Shown in pieces: positions 16,585-25,009 of a DNA stretch of 64,000 nucleotides. The stretch spans positions 62,001 to 126,000 of the forward strand of contig NZ_JBBMFJ010000001.1 in assembly GCF_040096075.1 (NCBI RefSeq), written 5' to 3'. How positions within the stretch are numbered: position 1 is the stretch's first letter; every line of letters begins with the position of its first letter. This stretch comes from Brotaphodocola faecis. GTDB lineage: Bacteria; Bacillota; Clostridia; Lachnospirales; Lachnospiraceae. The translations under genes were made by a program, and so were the position numbers. The notes below the pieces were generated by a model. The model did not search any database and was not told where the DNA came from. It was given only the letters and a program-made list of their open reading frames with translations.

Positions 16585-17157
16585 TTACTCCACCCGCTTT
16601 AACACTTTTATTTTATTCGCCGGAAGCCCGAATAATGCCTCCATGGCCTCGGAAATCTCTGCCTGCACGGAGGGCTGGCCGCCGCCGGAGGCACTGATGA
16701 CGATCCCGGCAATCTCCGGATAGACCTCTTTTGCCACCACCGGCTCCTGCCCGCTGCCGCTTCCCGTCAGTACCGTGCTGTGTTCCTGGTCCATGCTTTC
16801 CACGGACCGGTCTGTTCCGCTCCCCTTTTCCGTGGTTACCGATTTTGAGGTGCTGTTGTCCACCTGAATCACCTTTTCCGCAGAGGATTTCAGCACGATC
16901 ATCACATCGACCTCACCCACACCGGAAACGCCCCTCAGAATTTCCTTTACCCGCTTCTCCAGTTCCCGCTCATAGGCGGCCGCGTCCTGCCCGGCTGCCA
17001 TAGAGGCACTTCCCGCCTCCTCCACATTCCGGGATGCCGGAAGTGCCATCCGGCTGCTTTTACTGCCCGCCGGAAACGCCAGGATACAAAGGATCACGCC
17101 CACCGTCAGAAGAAAGACCCACCGGTCCTTCCCCTCCGGCAATTTTAATTTCCACAT
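16585..17157 (-). CDS. spoIIIAG: Stage III sporulation protein AG
   Basis: 190 residues from an ATG at 17157 with GGAGG 6 bases upstream. A membrane segment (about 14-30, RWVFLLTVGVILCILAF) is followed by the ring-building domain with ELEKRVKEILRGVSGVGEVDVMIVLKSS and a C-terminal GIVISASGGG block. SpoIIIAG oligomerises in the mother-cell membrane as part of the SpoIIIA-SpoIIQ complex. Its first 98 bases overlap the end of spoIIIAF in another frame. Confidence 0.93.
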   Translation of the reverse strand: MWKLKLPEGKDRWVFLLTVGVILCILAFPAGSKSSRMALPASRNVEEAGSASMAAGQDAAAYERELEKRVKEILRGVSGVGEVDVMIVLKSSAEKVIQVDNSTSKSVTTEKGSGTDRSVESMDQEHSTVLTGSGSGQEPVVAKEVYPEIAGIVISASGGGQPSVQAEISEAMEALFGLPANKIKVLKRVE

Positions 17158-17653
17158 ACTGCTCCTCCAGACCATAATACTCCTGAATCTTATTTGACAG
17201 CTTCTCCTGTTCTGCCGGTGCGGACTGCGCAGAAAGAACTGCCCGGATTTCCCGCACCGTCCCAAACTCCGGGCTGCTTTCGTCATCCTCGATCCGGACG
17301 CTGCAGTCTGACAGGGAAACTCCGAGAGACTGCGCAAGCTCCCTTACATCCCGGCCAACCGCCTCCTCATACTGTGAGAAAATCTGTCCCAGGCGTTTTT
17401 GCTCTGTCACCCCCAGCTGTTCTTTCAGTTCTTCCGCTTCTCCACGGACCAGCAGATCCTCATAGCTGCGCGCCAGCACCTCCTCTAAGTCAAATCCGGA
17501 AGTAAACGGCTCTACTGCCAGCAGGACCAGCACCATGCCCGCAAACAGCCGGATATACTTTCCGTACTTCTGTCCCGGCAGCAGGTTCTCCATCACGGAT
17601 AAAAACAGGAAAAACGCTGTCAGGTTCCGAATCCACTCGTAAACTGCTGTCAC
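17060..17653 (-). CDS. spoIIIAF: Stage III sporulation protein AF
   Basis: 197 residues from a GTG at 17653 preceded by AAAAGGAGG at 7 bases; longer frames to 17746 run into spoIIIAE and are not supported. Two hydrophobic segments (about 5-22 and 32-48) are followed by a soluble domain with DCSVRIEDDESSPEFGTVREIRAVLS and ending EQYVEIKI. About 30 further residues, rich in Gly and Pro, follow that block and are encoded in the overlap with spoIIIAG. Part of the mother-cell channel complex. Confidence 0.92.
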   Translation of the reverse strand: MTAVYEWIRNLTAFFLFLSVMENLLPGQKYGKYIRLFAGMVLVLLAVEPFTSGFDLEEVLARSYEDLLVRGEAEELKEQLGVTEQKRLGQIFSQYEEAVGRDVRELAQSLGVSLSDCSVRIEDDESSPEFGTVREIRAVLSAQSAPAEQEKLSNKIQEYYGLEEQYVEIKIAGGEGPVGLSSDGGRDPLYPGVSGGQ

Positions 17654-17723
17654 GCAACCGCCTCCTTTTCCTCCGGAACTCCCGGGTGCAGACACATGCA
17701 CCGCACATGCCATCCCGCCTTTC

Positions 17724-19016
17724 CTACGATGCCAGATAAGCTGCATTGGTTCCCTGGCAGATCAGGGCTATGGTGACCGCGAAGAGTAAAAACCCGGAGG
17801 CTGTTACCGTCAGAAGCATTTTCTGCGCCTGGGCAACACCGCTTAAACAGACCACCAGACGCTTGTCCGCCACCGGCTGCAGCACCGCAGCCACGCTCCG
17901 GTAGATCAGATACAGTACAAACAGTCTTGCCAGAGGTACAATGGAAAACAGAAACAAAAGGAGAACCGCCGCCGCTCCCATGGTATTCTTGATCAGCACC
18001 CCAGAACCCAGCATCAGTTTTGTCACCGCTCCTGCCCCGTCTCCAATGCCGGGAATCGCCTGCAAAAGCCGCTGCATCCCGGCATTTTTCACAGAATCCG
18101 CATAGGGAAGCACCATGCCCTGAACCAGCTGGAATCCCAGTACGACTCCGAGCAGTGACCGGCTGCCCCACAAAACCGCGGATCTTAAAAGATCCAGCAT
18201 CCGGGACAGCATATCTTCCTTCACCATAGAACCAGCCATCACCGACAGAAAGTAGATGCGCACCAGCGGAAGCAGCAGTCCCGCATAGAGTCTCTGCACT
18301 CCGGCAATCAGAAACAGGGCCGCTTCATACCAGGCCGCAGAGGAAAGCCCCGCTCCGGACCACACCACCGCTGTGAAATAAGAAGGAAGCAGTACCTTCA
18401 TAAACTGGATCTGGCTGTCTAAAACCCGGGCCGCAGCCTCCGCGCTTTCCCCAAACACCGCCGCCAGAAGCGCAAAGGACATCAGATAGGTCAGAAAAAA
18501 TCCGGTCTCTGCCATATTCCCGCCGGAGAATACTTCGGAAAATCCGGCAAACAGAGCCCCAAACAGGCCCAGCGCCAGAAGTCGCCCCGCCATGCGGTTT
18601 TTTCCCTGCAGTTCTCCCAAAATTTCCTGGCGCAGTCCGTCCAGGCACAGGGATGCCGCCTCCTTTGTATTGCCGGACGCCAGTGCCCGCATCAGGTCTC
18701 CAAGGGTAAGCCGGTGGCCGGAAGTTCCAAGCTCCTGTCTTAAATACGTCTCAATATCTCCGATGCCGGAAAGCCCGTCCCCCGAAAGCGCCGCCTCCAC
18801 CGCGTTAAACATGCCCTCCGGCTCATCCACGGCAATTTCACCTGCAGCATCCAAGGTATCCGGTATCTGCTCCGTCTCCGGCAGCTCATCCGCACCAGCT
18901 TCCTGCACCGCGTCACCCGTGTCCATAGCCCACGTCCGGCTTTCCGGCCCGCTGAACACACAGAATAAAAAAAAGCCGGTCACAGGCAAAAACAGCCATC
19001 TTCTCCCCCGCCTCAT
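17724..19016 (-). CDS. spoIIIAE: Stage III sporulation protein AE
   Basis: 430 residues. A signal peptide (about 1-29, ending SRTWA) is followed by an acidic segment, then seven to nine hydrophobic segments from about 140 onward, the topology of SpoIIIAE. It is the main polytopic membrane protein of the feeding channel. Its ATG overlaps the end of spoIIIAD by 4 bases. The last residues, LICQGTNAAYLAS, are typical. Confidence 0.94.
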   Translation of the reverse strand: MRRGRRWLFLPVTGFFLFCVFSGPESRTWAMDTGDAVQEAGADELPETEQIPDTLDAAGEIAVDEPEGMFNAVEAALSGDGLSGIGDIETYLRQELGTSGHRLTLGDLMRALASGNTKEAASLCLDGLRQEILGELQGKNRMAGRLLALGLFGALFAGFSEVFSGGNMAETGFFLTYLMSFALLAAVFGESAEAAARVLDSQIQFMKVLLPSYFTAVVWSGAGLSSAAWYEAALFLIAGVQRLYAGLLLPLVRIYFLSVMAGSMVKEDMLSRMLDLLRSAVLWGSRSLLGVVLGFQLVQGMVLPYADSVKNAGMQRLLQAIPGIGDGAGAVTKLMLGSGVLIKNTMGAAAVLLLFLFSIVPLARLFVLYLIYRSVAAVLQPVADKRLVVCLSGVAQAQKMLLTVTASGFLLFAVTIALICQGTNAAYLAS

Positions 19017-19399
19017 GCCAGAAGCCCCTGCAGCGTGTCCAGAAGCGCCAGGATAACCGGAAGGCTGACCGCCAGAATGGAAAGCTTTCCAAAAATCTCG
19101 ATCTGGGTTCCCAGCGCCCCATAGCCCGCATCCTTACAGATTCCGGAGGAAAACTCCGCAATATAGGTGATCCCCGTCATTTTCAGCAGCGTATTCAAAT
19201 AGACCGGATTGATGCGGATCATGTTCTGGATTTTCTGAAGCCCCTCTAAAATCCCCTTCAGTCTCAGGGTTCCGTAAAAAAAGATCACGCAGGCTGCTGC
19301 CAGCACCAGATACAGGCCGTACTCCCCTTTCAGGCTTTTTAGCTGGACTGCCATCAGCACTGTCATGATCCCGATGATTCCCACCGTTACTACCGTCAT
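19013..19399 (-). CDS. spoIIIAD: Stage III sporulation protein AD
   Basis: 128 residues with four hydrophobic segments. The family signature YLNTLLKMTGITYIAEFSSGICKDAGYGALGTQIEIFGKLSILAVSLPV is complete. SpoIIIAD is a small membrane protein of the channel complex, related to AC. It lies between AC (9-base gap) and AE (4-base overlap). Confidence 0.95.
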   Translation of the reverse strand: MTVVTVGIIGIMTVLMAVQLKSLKGEYGLYLVLAAACVIFFYGTLRLKGILEGLQKIQNMIRINPVYLNTLLKMTGITYIAEFSSGICKDAGYGALGTQIEIFGKLSILAVSLPVILALLDTLQGLLA

Positions 19400-19407
19400 A
19401 GCATCCC

Positions 19408-19602
19408 CTACAGTGCAAACAGATTTTTCATAGTTTCAAACAAATCATAAATATAAGGCACCAGCCAGAACAGCACCAGCACAAGGCCCGCCAGACTGGT
19501 CAGAAATGCCTGTTCTTCCCGCCCGCTGTGCCGCAGCACCTGGCAGATCACAGATACCAGGATTCCCACCGCGGCAATGCGGAAAATCAGATTCACTCCC
19601 AT
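19408..19602 (-). CDS. spoIIIAC: Stage III sporulation protein AC
   Basis: 64 residues with two membrane segments, of the form MGVNLIFRIAAVGILVSVICQVL, then a polar loop HSGREEQA and a second helix ending in the typical WLVPYIYDLFETMKNLF. It is the smallest member of the spoIIIA operon and lies 12 bases after AB. Confidence 0.94.
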   Translation of the reverse strand: MGVNLIFRIAAVGILVSVICQVLRHSGREEQAFLTSLAGLVLVLFWLVPYIYDLFETMKNLFAL

Positions 19603-19614
19603 ATGTACCCTCCA

Positions 19615-20154
19615 TCAGACCAGGATCACCGCAAGGAACAGGCCGCCCATCACCCCAAGGCTTGTATACAGCCTGCACCGCTCCTGCCGGTGTTCCCGCA
19701 AAACCTGCAGCTCCGTGTCCACCTGTTCCAGGTACAAAAGAAGCGTCCGCTCTTGAGTCTCCCGGTCCAGAAAGCCAAGGTGTTCTCCCAGATTTTCCAG
19801 GGTCTGCCTGTCCGACTTTGAAAGTGCCGTCTTCCCTTCCATTTCAGAAACCGCGTTCCTCCAGATCGCGGAAAATGGTTCCCCGGGCTGCGACTCCAGA
19901 GTAGCCGCTGTTTCCAGAAACAGGCTTCCAAGGACTCCGTCCACCCGTTTTCCCACGGTTTCCAGCGCTTCCGGCAGCGGCGCGCTGGCATACAGGATCT
20001 GCCCCTTTAAAAGAAATACCATCTGTTTTAACTGCTCCAGCTCCAGAATCCGCTGCCGGTACCGCCCGGAAAACCAGATTCCGGTCCCCGCAGCCCCGCA
20101 CAGGATGCAGGCTGCGCCAAACAGCTTCATCCATCCCTGCATACTCAAAAGCAC
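19615..20154 (-). CDS. spoIIIAB: Stage III sporulation protein AB
   Basis: About 179 residues: an N-terminal membrane segment (about 9-28), a helical cytoplasmic domain related to GspF-type proteins (LEQLKQMVFLLKGQILYASAPLPEALETVGKR) and a C-terminal hydrophobic segment. The start is a GTG at 20154 or a TTG at 20148, both near GGGAGG; an ATG at 20142 is a third option. It overlaps the spoIIIAA stop. Probably links the AA ATPase to the membrane complex. Confidence 0.92.
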   Translation of the reverse strand: MLLSMQGWMKLFGAACILCGAAGTGIWFSGRYRQRILELEQLKQMVFLLKGQILYASAPLPEALETVGKRVDGVLGSLFLETAATLESQPGEPFSAIWRNAVSEMEGKTALSKSDRQTLENLGEHLGFLDRETQERTLLLYLEQVDTELQVLREHRQERCRLYTSLGVMGGLFLAVILV

Positions 20155-21110
20155 TCACCTCCCACCGGATAGAGCCTGCATCCCCTGGAATCGTAGATTT
20201 CCCCGATGTTGCCCACTTTTCCCCTGTTATTTAAGATCACGTACCGCTCGAACCATTTTTCCAGCACCATTTTCCGAAGCACCGGTTTCTGCTTGATGTC
20301 CTCGATGGAGCTTCCATGTACCGTAGCCACCAGCTTGCAGCCGCAGTTCATCACATATTCAATGGCCTCTAAATCTTCCCGGCTTCCAATCTCGTCCACC
20401 GCGATGACCTGGGGTGACATGGTGCGGATCAGCATCATCATCCCCTGGGCCTTGGGACAGCAGTCCAGAATATCCGTCCGGATTCCCAGTTCATTCTGCG
20501 GGATTCCCTGATAACAGGCGCCAATTTCCGAGCGCTCGTCAATGACACCGATGGTCAGGCCCGCATGCTCCACGCTTCCATTGGACACCTGGCGGATAAT
20601 ATCACGCAAAAGCGTGGTCTTCCCACACCGCGGCGGCGAAATGATGAGTGTGTGAAAGATCATGTCCCGGTCATACAGATACGGCAGCACTGCCTCCGCA
20701 CAGCCCTTCACCTGATGGGACAGGCGTACATTGATAAAAGAGATGAACTTCATGCTGCGGATCCCGTGGCCGTCCGTGATGGTTTTTCCGGCAATGCCGA
20801 TGCGGTGCCCGCCCTGGATCGTAATGAACCCCTGCTTGATTTCCTCCTCAAAAGCATACAGAGAATAACTGCTCATATAATCCAGCGTTTCCTTCAGCGC
20901 CTCTCTGGTCACCAGGTACGCCTCCTCTGCCCGCATGCTTAAATTTCCTCCCCTGGTGATGTAATACTCCCGGTTGTTGCAGATCATCAGAAGCGGTGCG
21001 TGAACACGCAGGCGGATCTCCTGTACCTGTTCAAAATCTACCGTGACCTGCTTTAAGATCTCCCGGATATCTTTGGAAAAAATCTTGATCAGTTCCTCCC
21101 GCTTATCCAA
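20145..21110 (-). CDS. spoIIIAA: Stage III sporulation protein AA (ATPase)
   Basis: 321 residues. Walker A is LIISPPRCGKTTLLRDIIRQ, Walker B is in PQVIAVDEIGSREDLEAIEYVMNCGCKLVATVHG, and GHRIGIAGK is a family motif. It resembles type II/IV secretion ATPases and is thought to power the mother-cell-to-forespore channel. The first codon must be TTG at 21110, because no ATG occurs for 41 codons. The SD GGAGGGG lies in the 3' arm of the hairpin at 21115-21155. First gene of the operon. Confidence 0.95.
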   Translation of the reverse strand: MDKREELIKIFSKDIREILKQVTVDFEQVQEIRLRVHAPLLMICNNREYYITRGGNLSMRAEEAYLVTREALKETLDYMSSYSLYAFEEEIKQGFITIQGGHRIGIAGKTITDGHGIRSMKFISFINVRLSHQVKGCAEAVLPYLYDRDMIFHTLIISPPRCGKTTLLRDIIRQVSNGSVEHAGLTIGVIDERSEIGACYQGIPQNELGIRTDILDCCPKAQGMMMLIRTMSPQVIAVDEIGSREDLEAIEYVMNCGCKLVATVHGSSIEDIKQKPVLRKMVLEKWFERYVILNNRGKVGNIGEIYDSRGCRLYPVGGECF

Positions 21111-21111
21111 A

Positions 21112-21156
21112 AAAACACCCCTCCCCCTGCATAATATATATGAGGGAAGGGGTGTT
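21112..21156 (-). terminator. Terminator of the choline-binding-type gene, overlapping the spoIIIAA start region
   Basis: On the minus strand ACACCCCTTCCC (21144-21155) pairs with the GGGGGAGGGGTGT arm (21115-21127), followed by seven T residues that run into the spoIIIAA TTG codon. The 3' arm also contains the spoIIIAA SD. Confidence 0.7.
21133..21142 (-). promoter_or_regulatory. Possible sigma-E -10 element in the hairpin loop
   Basis: Minus-strand CATATATATT lies in the loop of the hairpin before spoIIIAA and resembles the sigma-E -10 (CATACAAT-like), with GAATATA about 15 bases upstream as a weak -35. The spoIIIA operon is sigma-E driven in Bacillus; the assignment here is inference. Confidence 0.3.
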
Positions 21157-21183
21157 TTATATTCATTTTACAGAATTTTCCTT

Positions 21184-21930
21184 TTACTGCTGTAATGCGC
21201 CGGATGCGTCAAACCGGTACTGCGCGCCGTCAATGGTGTACTCACCAACTGCCATGGCACCGCTTGCCGTGCAGTAGTAGCGGTTTCCGTTCCAGTCGAT
21301 CCAGCCGGTCTGCATATAGCCCTGATCATCGAAGAAGTACCAGGTTCCATTTGCCGGATCCTGCCACCAGCCGCCCTTCGGGTAGCTGCCGTCCGCGTTC
21401 TGATACCACCAGCGGCCAGTGCCTGCTTCCTGGATCCATTTTGCCTGAATCACAACAGAAGCCTCTTTCTCTTCTGTGGCCTGGCCATCTTCCTTTTTGC
21501 CCGGACCGCCGTTCTGTAACTGGGATGTGCTTCCACCGTTTTTGATCATGTCGGCAAAATCTTCAGAAACGTAAGTTTCCTCAGATTCTTCGGACCAGTA
21601 ACCATCTGTAAATTCCTTGGAATTGGACTTTGCCAGGGCACGCACCTTAAAGGTGTAATCGCCCTCTTTGGTCATCTTCTTTTCCATGTCGAAGGAATCT
21701 TTTTTGGTTTTAATGCTCTCCACCTGGGACTCGTTGCAGTAAAGGCGGACCTCATACTGGTAGGCGTCATCCACCTTCTCCCAGTTTGCCGTGGTGCCAT
21801 CATCTCCCCAGTACAGGTCTGACACGGTATCCAGTCTGGTCTTGGATGCCGCAAGCGCGGTTGCCGCTCCCGCAATCGTCAACAGTCCTGCTGCCACAAC
21901 CAGGGCAATTCCCTTTTTCCAGTTTTTCAT
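21184..21930 (-). CDS. Secreted protein with choline-binding-type (CW) repeats
   Basis: 248 residues. A signal peptide (1-28, LTIAGAATALAAS) precedes a fibronectin-III-like segment (about 30-115, ANWEKVDDAYQYEVRLYC ... DYTFKVRALA). A charged linker follows, then two to three aromatic cell-wall-binding repeats (about 170-248): GRWWYQNADGSYPKGGWWQDPANGTWYFF, MQTGWIDWNGNRYYC and YTIDGAQYRF. It is probably surface-attached through these repeats. No catalytic domain is seen. GGAGGT precedes the ATG. It has a terminator before spoIIIAA. Confidence 0.85.
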   Translation of the reverse strand: MKNWKKGIALVVAAGLLTIAGAATALAASKTRLDTVSDLYWGDDGTTANWEKVDDAYQYEVRLYCNESQVESIKTKKDSFDMEKKMTKEGDYTFKVRALAKSNSKEFTDGYWSEESEETYVSEDFADMIKNGGSTSQLQNGGPGKKEDGQATEEKEASVVIQAKWIQEAGTGRWWYQNADGSYPKGGWWQDPANGTWYFFDDQGYMQTGWIDWNGNRYYCTASGAMAVGEYTIDGAQYRFDASGALQQ

Positions 21931-21965
21931 ATGAAACTACCTCCTTTTGATTATGAACCCCTTTT

Positions 21966-22445
21966 TTATTTATGATATGGTTCTTTATGAATAATCCGGT
22001 AGCTGCGGTAGATCTGCTCTAGCAGGATCACCCGCATCAGCTGATGCGGAAATGTCATCTTTGAAAAGCTCAGCCTGTAGTCGGCCCGGTTTAAGACCGC
22101 CTCTGAAAGTCCCAGGGAGCCGCCGATCACAAAGACCAGCTGGCTGACACCGCCAATGCCCAGCTTATTGATCTTTTCCGCCAGTTCCACGGAATCCAGC
22201 ATTTTCCCGTCAATGGCCAGCGCAATCACAAACGCGCCATCTTTGATCTGCTCGAGGATCCGTTTCCCCTCTTTCTCCTTAATCTGCTGTTCTTCTGCCT
22301 CGCTGGCTTTATCCGGCGTCTTTTCGTCGGCCACCTGAAGGATTTCCAGCTTACAGTACCGGCTCAGGCGCTTCGCGTACTCCGCGATGGCATCCGTATA
22401 AAATTTTTCCTTGATCTTTCCTACTGTAACCAGTGTAACCTTCAT
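21966..22445 (-). CDS. rlmH: 23S rRNA pseudouridine-1915 N3-methyltransferase RlmH
   Basis: 159 residues, the full SPOUT fold. MKVTLVTVGKIKEKFY at the N-terminus, the SAM-binding knot LVFVIGGSLGLSEAVL and the C-terminal FPHQLMRVILLEQIYRSYRIIHKEPYHK are diagnostic. It methylates pseudouridine 1915 in helix 69 of 23S rRNA. Its ATG overlaps the stop of the upstream esterase gene by 4 bases. Confidence 0.97.
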   Translation of the reverse strand: MKVTLVTVGKIKEKFYTDAIAEYAKRLSRYCKLEILQVADEKTPDKASEAEEQQIKEKEGKRILEQIKDGAFVIALAIDGKMLDSVELAEKINKLGIGGVSQLVFVIGGSLGLSEAVLNRADYRLSFSKMTFPHQLMRVILLEQIYRSYRIIHKEPYHK

Positions 22446-23428
22446 GCCTCTCTCCTGCTTCTTTCTCTTCCGGATTTCACCCGCTTTACGGCTTTTCCTT
22501 CTTTCTTGCGCTCAATGCAGTAGATGATCTCCAGAAAACGGCTTACTTCCTCCCAGGCCTCCCGGCTTTCCGGGATCAGGCGCAGGGCCATCTGAAACAC
22601 ATGGAACATGCCTTCATAAACCGTAACGCGGAGTTTTCCATGGACTTTGCGCACCATTTCCGCAGCCCTTAAGGTATCATCTAACAGTACCTCCTCGCTT
22701 CCCACCTGAAACAGTATGGGCGGAAAGCCTTCAAAACTTCCAAACAGCGGGGAAATATATGGATCCTTCGGATCTGCGTCTCCAATGTAGGTGCTGTGAA
22801 ACAACATGTTGTCGGTGGTGCCGCCAAACTGGGGATCCCGGTCAAAATTGGTCTGGTAAGATGCTCCGCTGTTGGTTAAGTCCGTCCAGGGAGACATGAC
22901 CAGCACACCGGCCGGCAGTTCCATGCCATGATCCCGCAGGTACATGACCAGAGCCAGGGCCAGGCCGCCTCCCGCGGAATCTCCAGCAATCACAATCTTG
23001 TCCGCGTCGTAATGCTTTTCTCCGATCAGCCACTGATAAGCCGCCACCGCGTCCTTAAGGGCTGCCGGGTACGGATGCTCCGGCGCCACCCGGTAATCAA
23101 TCGTCAGCACATCTCCGCCAAAGCTCCTGCGGCAGTACTGAATCGCGAAATCCCGGTAAATATTCTTCATGGGGCCAATGTAACCGCCTCCGTGAAGCTG
23201 CAGGATCACTCGTCCGGTACAAACACCGGTGGGCCGGAGATATTCCATCTTAAAATGCGGCATCTCCACAATCTCATATTCATAATCCGGCGGGCAGATC
23301 CAGGCCGGTTCCTTCGGATCCATCCGGTATTCCCCGGTCTGGATCTTATGTCCCATGGCGGAATCCATCATGTTCTTCATCATGTCCCGCACCAGTTTTC
23401 CGCGCAGACTCACCTCTCTGTTTTTCAA
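22442..23428 (-). CDS. Alpha/beta-hydrolase, hormone-sensitive-lipase type esterase
   Basis: About 328 residues from a TTG at 23428 with GGAGG 8 bases upstream; a GTG at 23485, directly after the previous stop but without an SD, would give 347. The oxyanion motif LQLHGGGYIG and the nucleophile GDSAGGGLALALVMY mark the HSL (family IV) branch; DYRVAPEHPYPAAL is also typical. The catalytic His is probably in the EGMFHVFQ block. It follows an acyltransferase-like gene and overlaps rlmH, so it may act on an ester made by its neighbour. Substrate unknown. Confidence 0.85.
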   Translation of the reverse strand: MKNREVSLRGKLVRDMMKNMMDSAMGHKIQTGEYRMDPKEPAWICPPDYEYEIVEMPHFKMEYLRPTGVCTGRVILQLHGGGYIGPMKNIYRDFAIQYCRRSFGGDVLTIDYRVAPEHPYPAALKDAVAAYQWLIGEKHYDADKIVIAGDSAGGGLALALVMYLRDHGMELPAGVLVMSPWTDLTNSGASYQTNFDRDPQFGGTTDNMLFHSTYIGDADPKDPYISPLFGSFEGFPPILFQVGSEEVLLDDTLRAAEMVRKVHGKLRVTVYEGMFHVFQMALRLIPESREAWEEVSRFLEIIYCIERKKEGKAVKRVKSGRERSRREA

Positions 23429-23485
23429 GCAATCTTCCTCCGTCTTAAGCTTAGTCTGTTTTGTTTCTGCCCGATTCTGCCACAC

Positions 23486-24952
23486 TCAGATATGCAGGCG
23501 GCGTTTTAATTCTTCTTTCCAGCTTCTGCGGCCACTGACGTAGTCGCGAATTCCCTTTGCCGCGTCCACTCCGGTGTTTCCCACCTGCTTTGCCATGCGC
23601 GTAGCCTTTTCCTCCGCGCCTCCGCGCCGGATCAGCACCTTGCGCACCCGCGGATACATATCCCGCTTTGCAGCGGCAGAAAGCTCATTGCCCTCAAACC
23701 GCACCGGCACACCGTCTTCCTTTAATTTGCGGAAGAAACGCTTCTGCAGGCGGCTGTCCGCAAAGACTGAGGTAAAGGTAATGACCATCTCATCTTTATA
23801 GGCACATACCGCGCACTTGACCGGCTGGCGTCTGGAAACGCCGATCATCAGGTGGAACCGTTCGATGAGATCCGCGTATTCCGGCTCCATCTGCACCGGC
23901 CCGATGTTGGACAGTGTCATGGTGTAAGCCCGGTCCTTAAGCCGGAACACCAGGGAAAGCGCCGGAGCCTTTAAAAAGAGTGGAATGGCCCGCAGGTACC
24001 ATTTTTTCTCATTGGATACATTGTATGCAATGCTCTCCGCCAGTTTGTCTTTTTCAATCTTGCGGTCCATCTGGCTGCTCACCTTCTGGAGCAGCACCTC
24101 GAACGGGATATCCGGATTCCGGAACAGCCAGCCGATCATGGTAACCGCAAAGAAATTTGCCATGGTGTCGGAACCAAAAAAGGCCCGCAGATTAATGGGC
24201 AGATTCAGGACCACGGCACGCCTGCTGCTCTTTCCACCCAGATACTCCTGCCAGATAGACCAGATCAGCGCAGCCGCCAGATACTTGGTAATGCTGACCC
24301 CATGCTGTTTGCAGACCGCTTTTAAACAGCTCACCGGCACATAGCCATGCAGAACCTGCCCGGTTCCCAGCGGCAGATAGTGCCCTTCTAACTGATAAGC
24401 CGGTCTGGAGCTGTAGCATCTTGGTTTTCCGTCTTCTCCGTGCTCTAAGTAACTGTCCTGAACGTGGAAGACCTCCTGCTTTCTGGCATTCTCGTCGTCC
24501 CGGGTCATAAACTCCGGCGCGCCCGCCGCCAGGCGCAGATACTGTCTGGTCAGGCATTTTAAGAAATTTACCGCGCCAAGCCCGTCTGTGAGCGCGTGAA
24601 AGACTTCCAGATTGATGCGCTTCTCATAATAGGTAACCCGGAACAAAAACTTCTGGTTCCCATGGGGATCGATAAACCGGCAGGGATAGGTATTTTCCCG
24701 CTTTACCTGCGGGATCCGGTCATTTTCCTCAAAATAATACCAGAAAAGTCCCCGGCGCATCTTCACGCGGAAATTCCGGATCTCCGGCAGAATTTTCTCC
24801 AGCGCCCTGCCAAGAAGCTCTGGATCCACCGGTTCCTTTAAGGTCACCGAAATCCGAAAGACCTGGCTTACATTTTCATTTGCGATCACCGGAAAGATTT
24901 TTGCCGTGTTGTCCAGCCGTCTCCACCGGTTTTTCCATCTGTTCTGTCCCAT
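23486..24952 (-). CDS. Condensation-domain-like acyltransferase (AATase/WES superfamily)
   Basis: 488 residues from an ATG at 24952 with an AGAGGTGG site; the frame continues to 25000 without support. The chloramphenicol-acetyltransferase-fold motif HxxxDG appears as LEVFHALTDGLGAVNFL at about residue 125. A second half with YTMTLSNIGPVQMEPEYADLIERFHLMIG resembles alcohol acetyltransferases and wax-ester-synthase-like proteins. It probably transfers an acyl group; substrate and product are unknown. It is directly followed by the HSL-type esterase gene. The tail is basic. Confidence 0.72.
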   Translation of the reverse strand: MGQNRWKNRWRRLDNTAKIFPVIANENVSQVFRISVTLKEPVDPELLGRALEKILPEIRNFRVKMRRGLFWYYFEENDRIPQVKRENTYPCRFIDPHGNQKFLFRVTYYEKRINLEVFHALTDGLGAVNFLKCLTRQYLRLAAGAPEFMTRDDENARKQEVFHVQDSYLEHGEDGKPRCYSSRPAYQLEGHYLPLGTGQVLHGYVPVSCLKAVCKQHGVSITKYLAAALIWSIWQEYLGGKSSRRAVVLNLPINLRAFFGSDTMANFFAVTMIGWLFRNPDIPFEVLLQKVSSQMDRKIEKDKLAESIAYNVSNEKKWYLRAIPLFLKAPALSLVFRLKDRAYTMTLSNIGPVQMEPEYADLIERFHLMIGVSRRQPVKCAVCAYKDEMVITFTSVFADSRLQKRFFRKLKEDGVPVRFEGNELSAAAKRDMYPRVRKVLIRRGGAEEKATRMAKQVGNTGVDAAKGIRDYVSGRRSWKEELKRRLHI

Positions 24953-25009
24953 GATATTCCACCTCTCATGCTGCTGTCCCTGTGCTGCGCAGGCAGTCAT
25001 CCATCTGTT

